Shown here: one piece after another, positions 19,557 to 32,141 of the stretch
Layout: each line of letters opens with the position of its first letter
How positions within the stretch are numbered: the first letter of the stretch is position 1
Source of the DNA: Trametes villosa
Lineage: Eukaryota; Basidiomycota; Agaricomycetes; Polyporales; Polyporaceae
Assembly (NCBI GenBank): GCA_002964805.2
Contig: PUDQ02000025.1
Span: 1 to 64,000 of the forward strand
Length of the DNA: 64,000 nucleotides
Direction of reading: 5' to 3'
Program-made: the position numbers and the translations under genes
Notes under the pieces: generated by a model
The model's database searches: none
The model's input: the letters and a program-made list of their open reading frames with translations, nothing else
What the model was told of the DNA's origin: nothing

Positions 19557-20894
19557 ATGGAAAACACGGAGATAGCAGCCGATGCGCTAGATAGAGCAGC
19601 TGTGCCGGACAGGCAGCCGCAAGTCCGAGCTTTGCAGGCCCCGCCGGAGTCCGTACACGCAGCCTCAGCGTCCACAAGTGATTCCAAAACGCGTTCTGTA
19701 CAACGGACTACCATTGCCGACTGCGCCTGCTGTAAGTTATCGTACACAAACAAATTAATTCTGCCTTGCTGATCTCTTCGTAGGGGCGAAGGCGGGTAAT
19801 CAGTTGCGCCCTCGTCAGCCGCTCGACCAGCTCTTCCTCGGGGTGTGGAACGGTTTGAAGGCGGCGACGGACGGTCTTCACACGATCATCAGCGCATTAC
19901 GAGGGTATCAGGCTCAAGTCGGCCCTTATAAAAGCAGGCAGTGTACAACCTCAGTGGTCAACGCCGTGGGCGACAGCTTAGCTCCCGTGAGTTTCGCTCA
20001 AATGGAGCCCGTTGTGAAGTGAATATTCACTGACATACTCACCGGCGGACTCGCGCGCCAGATGCTGATGCCCCCCCTGATAGTGCTCTCGAGTGCCCCC
20101 GGCTACCTCCTCCCTCGTCCGGGATGCCAGTACAACTTCGAGCAACACTGGGCCGGGCTCGCAGAGCGAGAGAAGACGCTGATTATCCTCGAGGAGACCC
20201 TCCAGCAGACGGTCGTCGGCGCGAAACCACTGTTCGAGATGCGCGAGAAGTTCCACCAGATGGAGGTATCCCGGCGCAGGCAGAGGTCTGTGCACATGGC
20301 TGTCAGAGCAACGGTACGCCCGTAGCGGTTCGCCGCGCCTCCATGAGTTTCTGTCGAACCTGACGCGATTATCGCTAGGCCATCGCGACGCTTCCGTTCG
20401 CACCCGTGCTATCCGCCGCCCTCACAGGCCTCGACGTCCTCGTCCTCGCCGTGTACATCGGCGTACACCAGGTCTTGGTCTCCGAAGACGACCTCCGATC
20501 GACGTACACGAGCGTCGACACGCTCCGCAAAACCCTCAACGACCAGCTCCTCGACACGCAGGAGATGCGGCGCAACTTCGAGGCGGTCCGCTCCCTCGCA
20601 AAGGAGCAGAGGGAGGACCCCGAGGCGCTCCGCCTCATTGGCCTCATCGACGCCTTCTACCGAGCGGTGAACCTCGCTAAGGGGGTCTTTCCGGAAGACA
20701 ATGCTGAGAAGACGGAGGCGACGACGGCGGTGCCGTCGCTCCGTGAACTGGTCTCTGTGGTGCGCCAGATCACGCATGGTCTGGGAGAACGGCCCGCGGG
20801 CATCCCGCCACTCGTCGAGGTGGAGGACTCCGAATGGACTGGGTTGGAAGCGACTTTGGCGGACCTCAGGGCCGCGAAAACGCAATCGTCTTAG
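19557..20894 (+). CDS. C2, unknown coiled-coil family protein (copy 2 of 5)
   Basis: Exons 19557-19731, 19784-19986, 20062-20313 and 20379-20894; 381 aa. The start MENTEI resembles the starts of C3-C5. The CxC motif at the exon 1/2 junction reads DCAC then Trp. Exon 2 carries LRPRQPLDQLFLGVWNGL, exon 3 APGYLLPRPGCQYNFEQH, and the exon 3 end SRRRQRSVHMAVRA is strongly basic directly before the hydrophobic LPFAPVLSAALTGLDVLVLA. If this spans a membrane, the basic side would face the cytosol. The C-terminal signature is EDSEWTGLEATLADLR. It converges on hydrophobin H1, whose stop lies 757 bp away. A spliceable block (about 21043-21105) follows the stop and recurs after the other C genes. Confidence 0.82.
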
Positions 20895-21651
20895 GACATC
20901 GATACTATCTCTCTTCCCTGACTGCTTCGTTATCTCGCTCCCCGGATGCTTCTTGCTCTCGCCGTGTCGCACCCGTTGCAGTTGTTTTTCTCAGGATCTC
21001 AGTCATCGAGTATATCGTATCGCTTTTCGTTTGTTGTATATCAGGTACGCTGTCTCGACGCGGTGCCTCTTTGCGAGGGTTGTGTGCTAACCTCTGCATT
21101 CAGACATAGATCCTTACGCCCTCGGCCTTGTATACTTCCATCTACCTCCAACTTCCCACCATCGAATCGCATCGCTATCTCGTCAATAGCATCATGTGTT
21201 CTTGCAACAGCCGGCTCTGCATCCACCAGCTTGATCAAGACTTGAACGGTCGCACAGCTTGTCTTTCGAAGCTCGAAGCAACGATTGGTACAGCGTAAGG
21301 TCATCATCTCATCGACTTCACAAACACGGTCAAGGGTCGGTGCGCGCGAGTTAGACTTCCAAAGGCCGAAGTATCCGGGGTACGTCCGCGTCTGTCTACA
21401 AATTGCGAGGCCTGGTTTGGGGCCACTCCCAAACACCACTCTTGCTTTCGCACGCGCATATGCATGGTAGGAAACGTCGGATCATAGGCATCATTCATAA
21501 CACAAGCAGTCCAAATTCTGGTGAGTGTCCCGAAACGATCCTCGCCCCATCCTCCTGCTCCCTTACCCCGCTCCTTCCAGATGACGAGATGCGCCTTGAC
21601 TAGGAGCTATGGCAGGTTGAATGCGGCGCGAGCGGCGACGTCGCGAGTGCT

Positions 21652-22091
21652 TCAGAGCGACACGGGCACGCAGCCGATGGCGGCGACACCACCTAGAAAT
21701 GGAGGTCAGCACTCTACTGCTCGTCATACGATCGCAAAATATTGTATCAAGCTGACCGAGGCTGTTGTCCTGGCAGCACACCGCGTTTGCATTGCTAAAA
21801 AGCTGTTAGCCAACCACGTGCCGGGACGTGTATGAACACGACCCACCAAGAACCGCCGCTGCCGACGCCGACGACGCTGACCGCGGAGCAGGTGAGGCCG
21901 ACGAGAACGTCAACGCCCTGGACGGGGACGCCGAGACCGGCGAGAACTTTGGCGATGGTCGGGTCGCTCGCCGTCCCGGTCTGCTGGCAGCACTGGATGG
22001 GCCCGGTGGCGCACGACGCCGCGGGGGCGGGCGACGGGGTGGCGACGGCAAGGATTGCGAGAGCGGAGAGCGTGAAGAGCTTGGCGAACAT
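21652..22091 (-). CDS. H1, class I hydrophobin (promoter class A)
   Basis: Exons 22091-21847, 21794-21757 and 21692-21652; 107 aa with a secretory signal (MFAKLFTLSALAILAVA). Eight Cys follow the hydrophobin order C, CC, C, C, CC, C. The fifth Cys is split across intron 1 (TG/C), so an unspliced translation wrongly shows Trp. Class I hydrophobins self-assemble into amphipathic layers on aerial hyphae and fruiting bodies. A TATA box (TATAAAA, minus strand, 22175-22169) lies about 78 nt before the ATG. The gene is tail to tail with C2, and its upstream kilobase is homologous to those of H6 and H7. Confidence 0.93.
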
Positions 22092-23200
22092 GTTGATAGA
22101 GAGGTGAGTACTTGAACGACTGGTAAGTGCTGTTCGAGTGATGAGGACTCGGTGAGGATGCTGACCCCTTTTATACCTCTACAGAGCCCTCGGTGTCTTT
22201 ACCGCACGGACGCCCTCGCGCAGCAGGCGAGGCGTTGCTCTGAGGGCGAAGGACGCCAGCGTCGTCAAACGGTCGGTTGCGCTCCACCCGTACCTGAATG
22301 CTCGCACCATCCGACGCGTATGTCGACGCAGTACGTCCGCGCCCCTCCGCCGTGACATCGCTGCACTCCACCTCGATCTTTGGGGCGCCGCGCGAGAAAA
22401 CCTCCGAAACAACATCGCTGACGTCGACTTCCATGCACATCGCCGTAGCGAACACACCGTCCACCTCGCCTCCATCGCCTGCATGACGTCCGCCGGCGAA
22501 GCGAGCGCCGTGATAGACACTTTGCCTATTCTCGCGCCGCCAGCGCACAACGCCGCGGCTAAGCGGTGACAAGCCTGTGGACAGACGGGACCAAAACGCG
22601 CTACGTCAGGCTCAAATTCCAAATAGCTGTGTTCTAATCCTGACACCCTAGCGAAGACACGACGTATGACATCTTCACGCCTCTAGAGCGGCCTTCCTCT
22701 GAACACGCGGCTCCCGCGGACCCGTACTGCAGCGGTCCAGACGTTCCGCAGGTTACATACCTACACAACACCTGAGCTCTCCACCCGGTCTTCCGCGCTC
22801 CAAATCCACGCTGCTCTCCCTCCACCACAAGGCTGCACGAAGCTGCGATATGACCATCGCAGCGGCGGTAATGAGGATCTGACGCGCGGGGCCGCGTACG
22901 GTTTGCACCCCGTTCCTGAGCGTCCTTTGTTCGCGCGTTGACGACCCGTACCATTCATTCACAGCCGAGATGAACCGCGGATATTCTTGACGGGGGTCGC
23001 GATGAAGTCATTCTCGTTCGGGCGCTCCGTCTTCGCGTGCGTGCGTTCTGGTGGGCAGCCGCCGTAAAGCCGCGACTGCGCCGGCGGTACGTGGGCATGA
23101 TGGCTGACGTCGTATGTCACTGGGTGAGTGATCCTGCTGGGAGCGGACGAAAGAGTCCGATTACTGGCAACTGAACTTGAGACGTTCACCAGGGATCGGA
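22092..23200 (-). promoter_or_regulatory. Class A hydrophobin upstream block of H1
   Basis: Read on the minus strand this region matches the upstream blocks of H6 and H7 over roughly a kilobase. Shared pieces include GACTTCATCGCGA, CTCAGGAACGGGGT, a TATAAAA box and the final GTTCAAGTACTCACCTCT leader. Short ORFs in it are not conserved as proteins between the copies, so I read it as promoter plus leader duplicated with the gene. Confidence 0.6.
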
Positions 23201-23617
23201 GCCGTTCAACCCTGCGTATGTGTGGCACTCCTCTTAGAATTCACTGTGAATTATACCAGCAAACCTAGGGGCGAGCGTACCATTTCATAACGGTGGCCAT
23301 CCCAGGCTAGCCTGGTTCACTCTCTCGAACAACACGCCACCGAACACGAGGATCCGGGTCGGGTCCGCCGGCAGCGCCGACGGCGGGGAAAATCACTGCC
23401 TTCCATGACAGACAAGCATTCCTCGGCTCAAGGACTCCCCGCGGCGTTTGTATAAAATTCAGGCGCGTCCGGGTTCACACGAGAAGGTATGTGGTCAAAG
23501 TTCATTCAGATTCGGAACATGCTACATGACAACGCTAAAGCAAGCCTCGACTGCGCTCCACTTCCCCAAGGGATGGCCTCCCAACCTCCGCACGCCACGA
23601 CGACGTCGATCCGCCGC

Positions 23618-24064
23618 TTAGAGCGTCACCGGCAGGCAGCCAATGGAGATGAGGCCCCCTGTGAAGAGACGGTCGGTCAGACGAGTTCCATAGAGCAGCG
23701 CAGCCAGCTGGTGGATCCTACCGAATGAGTTGTTCTGGCAGCAGACAGCGTTCGCCGAGCTACACATCGTAGTTAGCACTCTGTTCCTGATAGAACACGT
23801 CCTGGATTCTTACCAGCTCGAGCCAGCGCCGCCGCCGATAACAGTGATGGGCGAGCAGGTGAGGCCGACGAGGGCGTCGACGTCCTGCACGACGACACCG
23901 AGACCCGCGAGTACGCCCGCCGCGGCTGGGTCGCTCGCCTCGGTGACGGTGTCGCAGCACTGGATTGCCCCGGTGGTGCAGGAGGATGCAGGGGCGCCGC
24001 CGGGGGTGGGGGTGGCGGCAGCAAGGATAGCGAGGGAGGAGAAGACGAAGATCGTGGAGAACAT
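23618..24064 (-). CDS. H2, class I hydrophobin (promoter class B)
   Basis: Exons 24064-23814, 23759-23722 and 23658-23618; 109 aa. The signal sequence is [17 protein letters not shown]. The eight-Cys pattern is complete, with the fifth Cys created by splicing. The C-terminus is [18 protein letters not shown] box lies at 24157-24152, 88 nt before the start. Upstream sequence resembles that of H5 and H8 (ACTCCCCCTGAAG block and a CCACCCTCGACGCAAT block), not that of H1. It is the nearest hydrophobin to DUF6534 gene D1. Confidence 0.93.
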
Positions 24065-24410
24065 GGTGAATGAGGCTGGGTGGGCTGGGACTCGGGTGGA
24101 TGAGTGAAGGCGGGTTGTTGGATGAGGACGTCCTATCGAGTGCGTCCGGCCTTTATACTACCCATGCCGGCTCTACAAGCGCACTCGCTACGCGAAGAGA
24201 GCGTTTGGCAGATGTTGCCGCGTGTGACACTCCATATTGCGTCGAGGGTGGATGCCTCGTAACCCGAGGATGGCCCTGGTCCACCCCCCCGCGCCGTGTC
24301 GCCCATCAAGCGATGTCACGGTCCTACTTACTTCAGGGGGAGTCGACATCAGAGCACGAGAAGCGACGGTTAGTGTTCGAGCGCCCATATATCGACACCA
24401 ACCATGACGT
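24065..24410 (-). promoter_or_regulatory. Class B hydrophobin upstream block of H2
   Basis: On the minus strand this shares with the H5 and H8 upstream regions a TATAAAGGCCGG core, a CCCTCRACGCAATRTGGRG motif and, further up, a CCCCCTGAAG motif within a GGGCGCT...CGTCGCTTC context. All three sit at similar distances from the start codon. Confidence 0.6.
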
Positions 24411-25044
24411 CGCCGTGCAGCACATGCGCAGAGGCACAAACTGCGCATCTATGCCGAGTCGTACTGCTTGTTCAGCCGGAACTTGCGGAGAGCGTTCCAG
24501 ATGCATGTACATTGTGGGATTCACGGCGAGTAGCCCCACTATGTCCAAGAATCGCTCAGAATGCGCACAAGCACTAGTGTCAGTCGCACCTTCCAGGGAG
24601 ATCACACCACTCCTAAACGACCAAGACCTCCCCTCCCTTGAGCCCATTAAAGTCCTGTCCGCCGTCGTGTGACCGCCGCGGGCCGGATGCAAACGTCATG
24701 CCCACTGATGGCCTCAAGCTTTCGCTGTCCGACATCGAAGCAGACCGCTACCCCCGAACACGAGGTAAGTTTGAAAGTGGCGTAGCGAGAGATGCAAAAA
24801 CATCGCAACGCGACGCACCGGAGCGTTCCAAACGATCGATGACAAGACTGTGCCGCGGGGCTGGCCGCCTCTGGCGTCGTGGGCGAGCGCCGGGAGCTCA
24901 AAGGAGGTGAAATCGTCCATGAAGCGGTTGTTGATCTCGCGCCGTGAGTTGAGCCTAATCCCGGTGGTTAGCACACCTCGTCTTCAGTACACTGAGCGCG
25001 CCAGCTAACTCTCACACAGCGAGCACTGAGTTAGCGTACACTAG
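24411..25044. other. Intergenic, no supported gene
   Basis: This lies between the H2 upstream block and the 3' end of D1. Several ORFs of 80-120 codons on both strands show no domain pattern. Confidence 0.35.
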
Positions 25045-26846
25045 TCACAGGAAGTGAGCATCAGGGAGCGCGAAGGCGATAGGAAGAAACTGACGCTTCG
25101 TCCCCACGATGCTAATCCCGGCGTATATCAGGTTCCCGCGAAGGATCAGGGCCTATAGACGCGGGCGAATGCGTCGTCAGAGTACTCCCTCGACTTCGAT
25201 CTCGAAGCAGTGACTGACGAAGATGAACGCGAAAATGCTGAAGACGCTAAGGATCAGATCTATGTGAGTAGGGATGCGGCACGCAGGTTGCCGTAATACG
25301 TACCTTGTCAAGACACCTGGCGTACGAGGATCAGGATGCGGTCTCTACACGCAGCGCTTTAACGCACCGGTGTTGATGGTATATATGATGAGTGTGTCGA
25401 GTACGGAGTCGGTCCTGGGAAGCAGCGTTGTATTCAGTACCAGACACCAGGGCCACCGCCAGACGAGCGCACCTCTTCGAACCTGTGCGCGAGCGATGCA
25501 GCACGAAAACGAGCGTGGCGGCCAACGTAACATCGGTGACTCCGGCGAGTCCGTATGATACGGAGACCATCCACTATGTACAGACGTGAGTGATACGCCT
25601 CGCGGTCTAACACTCGGAATCGGCTCACGCTGATGCGCTGAAAGTCGAGGATGCTGTGGGTGACCTTGAACCTAGGAGACGTGGTAAGCCTGGATGCGTA
25701 ACCGTCAAGTATATGTCGATGTTTACGCAGCCACTCCAGCCGCTTTTGCAAAGGCAGAGATTCAGCAACATGGCTCTTCGACTAAACGACGGCCCTACCT
25801 AGAGCGAATCCTGCTCTCAAGAGTAAGCGGTAGACGAAGATAGCTATGCGGGGAGTACGTACCTTTGTCCACCGCGAGAAATACCGCCTGTCACACGTAA
25901 ACGCAAGGCAATGGCGGCGTATTTTGAAGAGAACGTACCGCTGGAATCACAAGCCATTTGTACTTTGGGCCTACTGCGAAACGTTAGTACCGCGGCACGT
26001 CAGATCGCACAAGAGCAACGCACTGAGATAGACACGACACGCGTAGAAGCTGGAAATCAGGGACGAGCGGTGCGGGTCAGCACGTGAACGTGGTCGGATG
26101 GATGAGACGTCGACTACCATTGTGTGGTGCCGATCGTGAGGGCCTAGGAATGGGCGTATCAGGACGTCAGGGTGAAAGTGCACATGTGGATATGCATACG
26201 GTGGAGAGAACAGTAAGCTAGGAGCTTCGCCATCAGCTTTCACATGCATCATGGGTTGATACTCGCACCGAGAACGCACCCTAGCAGACCTGAGGCACTT
26301 GGTGAGCTCAAACTTATCCTGCCTACACACGTGAGTCACTTACCAGTGTCCGTTGGCCAAACCGCCAGCAGTGAAAGGTTCCACGAGCACATAATGATAG
26401 CTGAAACATTGGAAACGTGGTCAATATTTGGGTGAGATGCGCATGACGCATCTGATGGTACCCAATGATGAGCCACAGAAGCATGTGGAAAGTCTCGAGT
26501 ATGCTGAGTCATAGATGAGGCTAACGTATCGAGAAAGCCCCTGCTAATGCTCACAGAACGATGGCGACCTATGATACCAACACCACGATCAGCAGTCATG
26601 CGCTAGACAGAACAGCATGTACGTACGAAAATCTTGAGGCGTAGTCTGTCTTGCGGGTACAGCCGATAGTACCTGTACGTCTGGTGCAGGGTGAGTCCGT
26701 AGAGCCTGTTTTCTAGTGAATAAGTGTTCGGGATCACCAGGCAAGTAGCACACGTACATGATGCCTACAACCCCGCCCAGCGCGACCGCGCCTATAGTCG
26801 TGACATACGGGGGCGAGCCTAGAGATAAGTTAGAGTCCGAGAACAT
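25045..26846 (-). CDS. D1, DUF6534-type seven-helix membrane protein
   Basis: A multi-exon gene, partly resolved. Secure exons: 26846-26758 (start MFSDSNL, ending in VALGGVVGI) and 26705-26627 (LYGLTLHQTYRYYRLYPQD, the family's helix 1-2 signature). Near 26060 is FYACRVYL, another family landmark. Further on, 25570-25472 gives VTDVTLAATLVFVLHRSRTG, spliced to 25414 onward RTDSVLDTLIIYTINT. The last exons include LILSVFSIFAFIF and RGNLIYAGISIVGTK, with a stop at 25045. The middle third is diverged, and I could not fix its exons or exclude a frame break. Proteins of this type are abundant in mushrooms and are predicted seven-helix membrane proteins of unknown function. D1 is head to head with D2. 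Confidence 0.6.
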
Positions 26847-28358
26847 GTCGATGTGCGCGGGGTATAGGGCCGAGAGCCTCGCAAACAGCTGTTCAACTTG
26901 GCTGCTGGGGGGTACGAAGGGACTGCCACACGGCACGAGCGAACGGCACAGTGGTGCGAAGCCCCAGACAAGACAGCAGAGTTATAACGTCCTGTACCCA
27001 TGACAAGCCCGACATTGCTATGCAGAGGAGCCGATGGGAAGGGCGACGGAAGACCGTAACCGTCCACATCTGGCTGATGCATGGAACAACTCGGCAGCTG
27101 GCAACAGCTCCTCGCTCACGTCCACTATGTTCACAGCATCGTCGTGACTTTGGAACGGAATGGTGGGACTGTACATTAACCTGGGGTTGAATAGCATAGC
27201 CTGAAAGCGGCTATACGAGTTCCAGTCGGCTGGTACGTACGATGCCGTCTGTTTCGCGTACGTTTTTTGCTCTGAGCCTGCTTTGGAACCGCCGTGCAGC
27301 TGAGTGTCGATCGAACACTCAGCTCAGACTGTGAACGCACCAGAAAACGGTTTGCGCCATGCTTCTAGCGGCATAGCGCTGCCCAATGTGTACTCTCCGA
27401 GCCCTACCACAAGGCGGGGTGCCGCAGTGACACTTCGGAACCAATAGTGTATTGCTTTGTGCTACGACTCGCAGGCGTCTCAGCGGACGGTGGAGGCAGT
27501 GGAGCGCTAACAGAGGTCAAAGAGTGAGCAGATATTTCGGCTGCGATGTAGCTAGTTGTGACCAGAGGGTCGCCAGAAACGACGATCGCCTCGCGCGGTG
27601 GTGGGACTGCGGAAGGGCGCTTTGCGTTGTTTGCTCTTGTTAGGATTGGACGCTAATAGCTTCCCGATCCTGATCTCACCGCAAGGATACTCCCATGGCA
27701 GCAGTCTCTCGCGCCGCGATCCTTCTTGTGCGATAACTTCCACTGGCTGTCGTCACTTACAGGCAGCTGCCCGTGGCAGTATGAATCTCAATTTAATCAA
27801 CTGTCTGGTGCTGCGATCGCGACAGGCCACGCGTGCTTCTGTTGGCTCTGCCACGCGCACTCGCACGCAAGTGACGCCACATAGATCTCGCGCTGTAGCG
27901 CGCTCCGGATAAACGCAAATGGCTGATTCCAGAGGTACGCGATAATTATATCTACGAGGTTAGTGGTGCTAATAACCGTACTAGATAGGTTTGCAGTGCA
28001 CAAATGGTCTCTAGTGCGCCCTCGAGTCCACAAGACTTGAAGGCTGAGGATGGCTGCGGTCTCGAACATCACCCGCTGTCCCACTTCCGCAAAATTTGAA
28101 CCCCCAAACCCTTTCAGGCAAGCAGGATACGCTTGAGTACTCAGCTGCATCACTGGTTCATCAGACTATTTGACGTGGCGGAGCTGTCAGAACAAGCCGG
28201 GCGCCGTAAAATTAGACCGCCCAGGGAACTATGGATATCGCCGAGACGTACGCTATATATACCACATTCTGAGAGGCTTCAATGGTCTGATCCCATTCAC
28301 CTGCTTCCGAAGTCGCTATTACCTTGACTACCTCATAGCTTCCGAGTCGTTTCTCAGC
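26847..28358. other. Head-to-head intergenic region of D1 and D2
   Basis: These 1.5 kb separate two divergent DUF6534-type genes and form the rough centre of the mirrored cluster. I see no gene and no clear repeat. Confidence 0.4.
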
Positions 28359-30743
28359 ATGAGTTTGGGTGGACCTCCCGACATCGATTACAACTCAGGC
28401 AGCTCGAGTCCGACACTTCATGATACCTATGGAGCGATTCTCCTAGGAACATATATCGGACTGATGTGAGTTGTATTCCTGGGCAATAGACCACGCATTG
28501 ATGTGTTCGCCTCCTTGGATAGGTTGTATGGCGTCACACTGTACCAGGCGTATAATTACTGGCGGACCTATCCGAGCGACTCTGCCTGGATCAAAGCCTT
28601 GGTGAGTGCTCTACCACAATTCTGTGAATTTGACGTCAGCACTCATTGTAGCTAATAGGTGTATGGGATAATGTAGCTCGCTTCGGTCTTCAAGCCAACC
28701 TCACGGAACGCACACCTGAACGCTTCACAGGACGTTCGACACCTCGCACACAATGTTGTGTGTTGTATTCGTGTGAGGCCCACAATCGCTGTGCACAGTA
28801 CTCGCAGAGTCTGTCTGATCAATGACCACTGCGGTCTTGAAGGTACTACCATCTTGTCGCTATTAGCAGCGAAGATGTCCCGACCATGTACTCCAATCAC
28901 TGGTGAGATGTATATCACATACTGTGAACCCACAATGAAACTCACTCCAGGACAAACTCTTCAGGTCAACAAAGGTGAGAATATATCATACACAGTGCTC
29001 CTCTCCCACTCTATTGCTTCGCTACAGGCCCTCACGCCTACAACGGTGAGTGTCACCATCTCATCACCTTACCCCGATTTCTTCATCAGCGTCCTACAGG
29101 GTATTTCCATCATGTTATGTCAAAGGTAGACGTCTCTTGTCCAACCGTCCCATAACAACCCCAATGATAACACCCGCTCTATAGTTTCTATGCAGTGCGG
29201 GTGTATCGCTGTGAGTACTCATCGCACCATGAATGCTATACATTCCGACGGCACTTGTGACTTCAAGTTGCCGATACTATAATGGAGAAGCGACGTGCAT
29301 ACCGGCTAGTTGTTGCCGCTGCGGTATGCCCCCTACCAATCCTCGTTCAGTGTGTGCTACATTTACCGAAGTTCGTAGGTCAGCTTCATGTTACTTTCCT
29401 TCAGTGCGTTGGACGAGTCCGCCTCGAGCCTTCTGAGTTCTCTACTTTGCTGAATCCTGCGACATGAAGGTTTCGCGCTGGGTACGTCACAACGGTTTCC
29501 TCAGAATCGACTTCTAACTGAATGGAAGCCACTTATTGTAGTTTCGACGGCTCGAGGGTGTGTCCGTCGAGTCCTCGATGCCCCCCTTTGTCTCTGTTTA
29601 CGACATTAATCAGATTCCACCCTGAAATTTGGTACGAATTGCCAACCGACAGTTCACCTTATGAAGCTACCACTAGAGTAAGTCCATACGCTCTCTGGAT
29701 ATGTACGTCTCTCACGACATGTTTGTACCGTCGTCCGGAGTAGTGGTGTGTCGGCGCCATATTCGGCTTCGCCATGTTGGCGGATATCCTCTTGACCAGC
29801 ACTTTGGTCGTTTTGCTACTGGGCAGCCGTACAGGCTTCAAGTCGTGAGTAGCTTGTCCTAACCTATCTATCACCTCACCGCGAATATTACTTACGCATA
29901 TTAACAGGACAGATTCATTGATTGGCACTCTGGTCATATATACTATCAACACCGGTACGTGGGCCAAATACTGTCCGGAGTGCTCGAGAGGCGTGTTATT
30001 CACATTGGACGCACGTCGGAGAATAGGTCTTCTTACGACGTAAGCTCCCGCCCTTGCTATATATCGCCTCGACTAATGATGTGCAGTGTCGTCGATTTAC
30101 CGTGCTTTGTATTCGTGAGTTTATAGTGATATATACAGGGAAGAGTCGCTAATAACCTCTCAATAGGCCGTGATCCGTCCCGGGAACATCATCTATGGCG
30201 GCCTCAGCATTGTCGAAGTCAAACGTAAGGTCGCAATATCTTCCCCGTGTCTCCACGCGTAGCTCAATAGCTTCGCTGCTCGACCACAGTCTACGCGAAC
30301 TCAGTGCTTGCGCTGTGAGTTCTTCGTCCGCTACCGCCCGCCTTTCGACACTGGTTGTCCACAAGTGATATTGAACCACCGTTTTCCCTGTCAGCCTCAA
30401 CTCCCGCCGCGGGCTCTCGGACCGCATGTGCGACGGCTTCGCAGACATGTTGTCTTTCGACCTGGAGAACGACTCCGCCGCCCGATCTCGTTCCGGCCAC
30501 GGGGCCAGGGTCTATCGGCTTCAAGCGTCGGAGGTACGCTACCCATCCCTCCTTCTCCGCGCGCGGCTGTATCGCGATGCAAATACTCATGCGAGTTTTG
30601 GCCATAGAATCCAGCCCTGTCGTCGATCGACGGCCGCCTCGGCCGTAACGCGAAGGACCTCGAACAGCTCGGAGCGGGGTCTGCGCGAAGCCGCCGGTGC
30701 GCGACTCCAGTCCCGCCGGAGTCCGCTTGAGCGTCGGAAGTGA
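28359..30743 (+). CDS. D2, DUF6534-type seven-helix membrane protein
   Basis: Start MSLGGPPDIDY at 28359. Exons 28359-28465 and 28523-28601 give TYGAILLGTYIGLM then LYGVTLYQAYNYWRTYP; exon 2 is 79 nt, the same as in D1. Later landmarks are FYAVRVYR (about 29190), AMLADILLTSTLVVLLLGSRTG (ending 29844), TDSLIGTLVIYTINTGT (29908-29958), 30087-30114, 30167-30224 (VIRPGNIIYGGLSIVEVK), 30290-30314 (YANSVLAL) and 30395 onward (LLNSRRGLSDRM). The YANS-LNSRR ending is typical of the family. Exons between 28602 and 29700 are uncertain, and a further intron in the last exon is possible. Function is unknown; a plasma-membrane or endomembrane location is likely. Confidence 0.65.
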
Positions 30744-31075
30744 GGTTTGGACTCTCGGTATACACTGTCGCGCCTGCTGGATCCGCCACTGAGACGTTCA
30801 AAGTCGTTGTCACTGCATCGTATCAATATCTATTGTAGCGCACCGAAGTGTTGTTATGGCGAACCATTGATCTTGGGGCTCGAGATCGGCGATACACTGT
30901 CGAATAGCCTCGGATGCACCACACCTCGTGCTGGAAGATAACTCTTCGGGTACACGCTCCAGCAGAGATTCACGAGCGTTTCGTGCAGATGACACCAGGG
31001 CTTCGAGTATGTTAGGGACATGTACCATTGCAAACAGAGAGCGTCTCCACGTGCCCCCCGGTGTCGAGTCGTCGC
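30744..31075. other. Intergenic between D2 and H3
   Basis: This is the convergent space between D2 (plus) and H3 (minus). I see nothing recognisable. Confidence 0.35.
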
Positions 31076-31518
31076 TCAAAGCGTGGGCGGCACGCATCCG
31101 ATGGAAACGAGGCCCCCTATGGAAAGAAGGTCAGACAGATCATTCCCGCGCGGCAAGATTCTGTGCGAGCTGGTCCTACCCAACAGATTGTCCTCGCAGC
31201 AGAGAGTGTTTGCCGAGCTACACGAGACGTTAGCATCTCAGCTCTGTTCCGAGGATATGCTATAGATCCTTACCAGCCTGCGTTGCCGACGCCAATGGTG
31301 GTTATGGGAGAGCAGTGTAAGCCGACGATGGTGTCGGAGTCCTGTACACCGATATTCAAGAGCGCGAGGAGATCCGCCACTGCTGAAGCGTTGGAATCCT
31401 GCTGGCAGCACTCGAGAGTACCAGTGTTACAGGTGCCATTGGCGAGAGGCGCGGCGGTGGCCGACATGGTGACACCGAGAATAGCGAGGGCGGAGAAGAC
31501 GAGGAGCTTGGAGAGCAT
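31076..31518 (-). CDS. H3, divergent class I hydrophobin
   Basis: Exons 31518-31274, 31217-31180 and 31116-31076; 107 aa from MLSKLLVFSALAILGV. A longer in-frame start at 31575 exists, but it would precede the signal peptide. All eight Cys are present (GTCNTGTLECC, GLHC, then split Cys, LCC, GC). The protein is the least similar copy: it has LLALLNIGVQDSDTIVGLH instead of the usual [17 protein letters not shown], and CEDNLLG in place of CQDNSLG. A TATAAA box lies at 31603-31598. No C gene is paired with it. Confidence 0.9.
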
Positions 31519-31609
31519 GGCGAATGCGGTCGCTGAGACGTAGGGTTGAACGACCGGGGGCTGTTCGATAGGCATGTTCGGTCAAGCTTGCCTGGTCTTT
31601 ATACTGTTC

Positions 31610-32118
31610 AGCGGCCTCGTCGCGCGCAGTGACTACGTACACAAGGCAGAGAGTTTGGCAGTTCCCGCCACATCGTGTGGGTGGCAGTAGTTTTGAATTT
31701 AATATGGAGCCTGAGGTTGCTAGATGCCTGCTGGCTGTGCCTTGGTGCGTTCCGTCCAGACAGTGAACCACTTGTACGTCCGAGCGAGAGATGCCAGGCC
31801 TATGGTTGTCGGTACTCACGCGTCGAAACGCAACGCGTCGTCGCCGTCCGCGAGAGGCAGAAGCAGACCTCAACGCGAGATACGGTCGTCGAAGCGGAGC
31901 GGTGAGTCTGGGAACTTGAGGACTGCGCGCTGAGCCACAGGGGAGAGCATCAGAAATACAGCCACATTGCCGAGCTATTATGACTGACCGCATCGTCTTC
32001 CTAACGGCCATGACAGAAGGATCGCAGGCACTCGGTCCATACTCCCCTGAATAACTCACAGAATGGTATGGCTTGGAATGCCTGACGGCCAGATGGCGCG
32101 GGCTTCCCTGCGAAGACG
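31610..32118. other. Upstream region of H3 up to the assembly gap
   Basis: Presumably the H3 promoter and flank. The sequence just left of the gap does not resemble the signal-peptide or promoter sequence expected upstream of H4, so the join may hide missing DNA. Confidence 0.4.
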
Positions 32119-32141
32119 NNNNNNNNNNNNNNNNNNNNNNN
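32119..32141. other. Assembly gap of 23 N
   Basis: Undetermined bases directly before the surviving part of hydrophobin H4. The true size is unknown. Confidence 0.99.
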
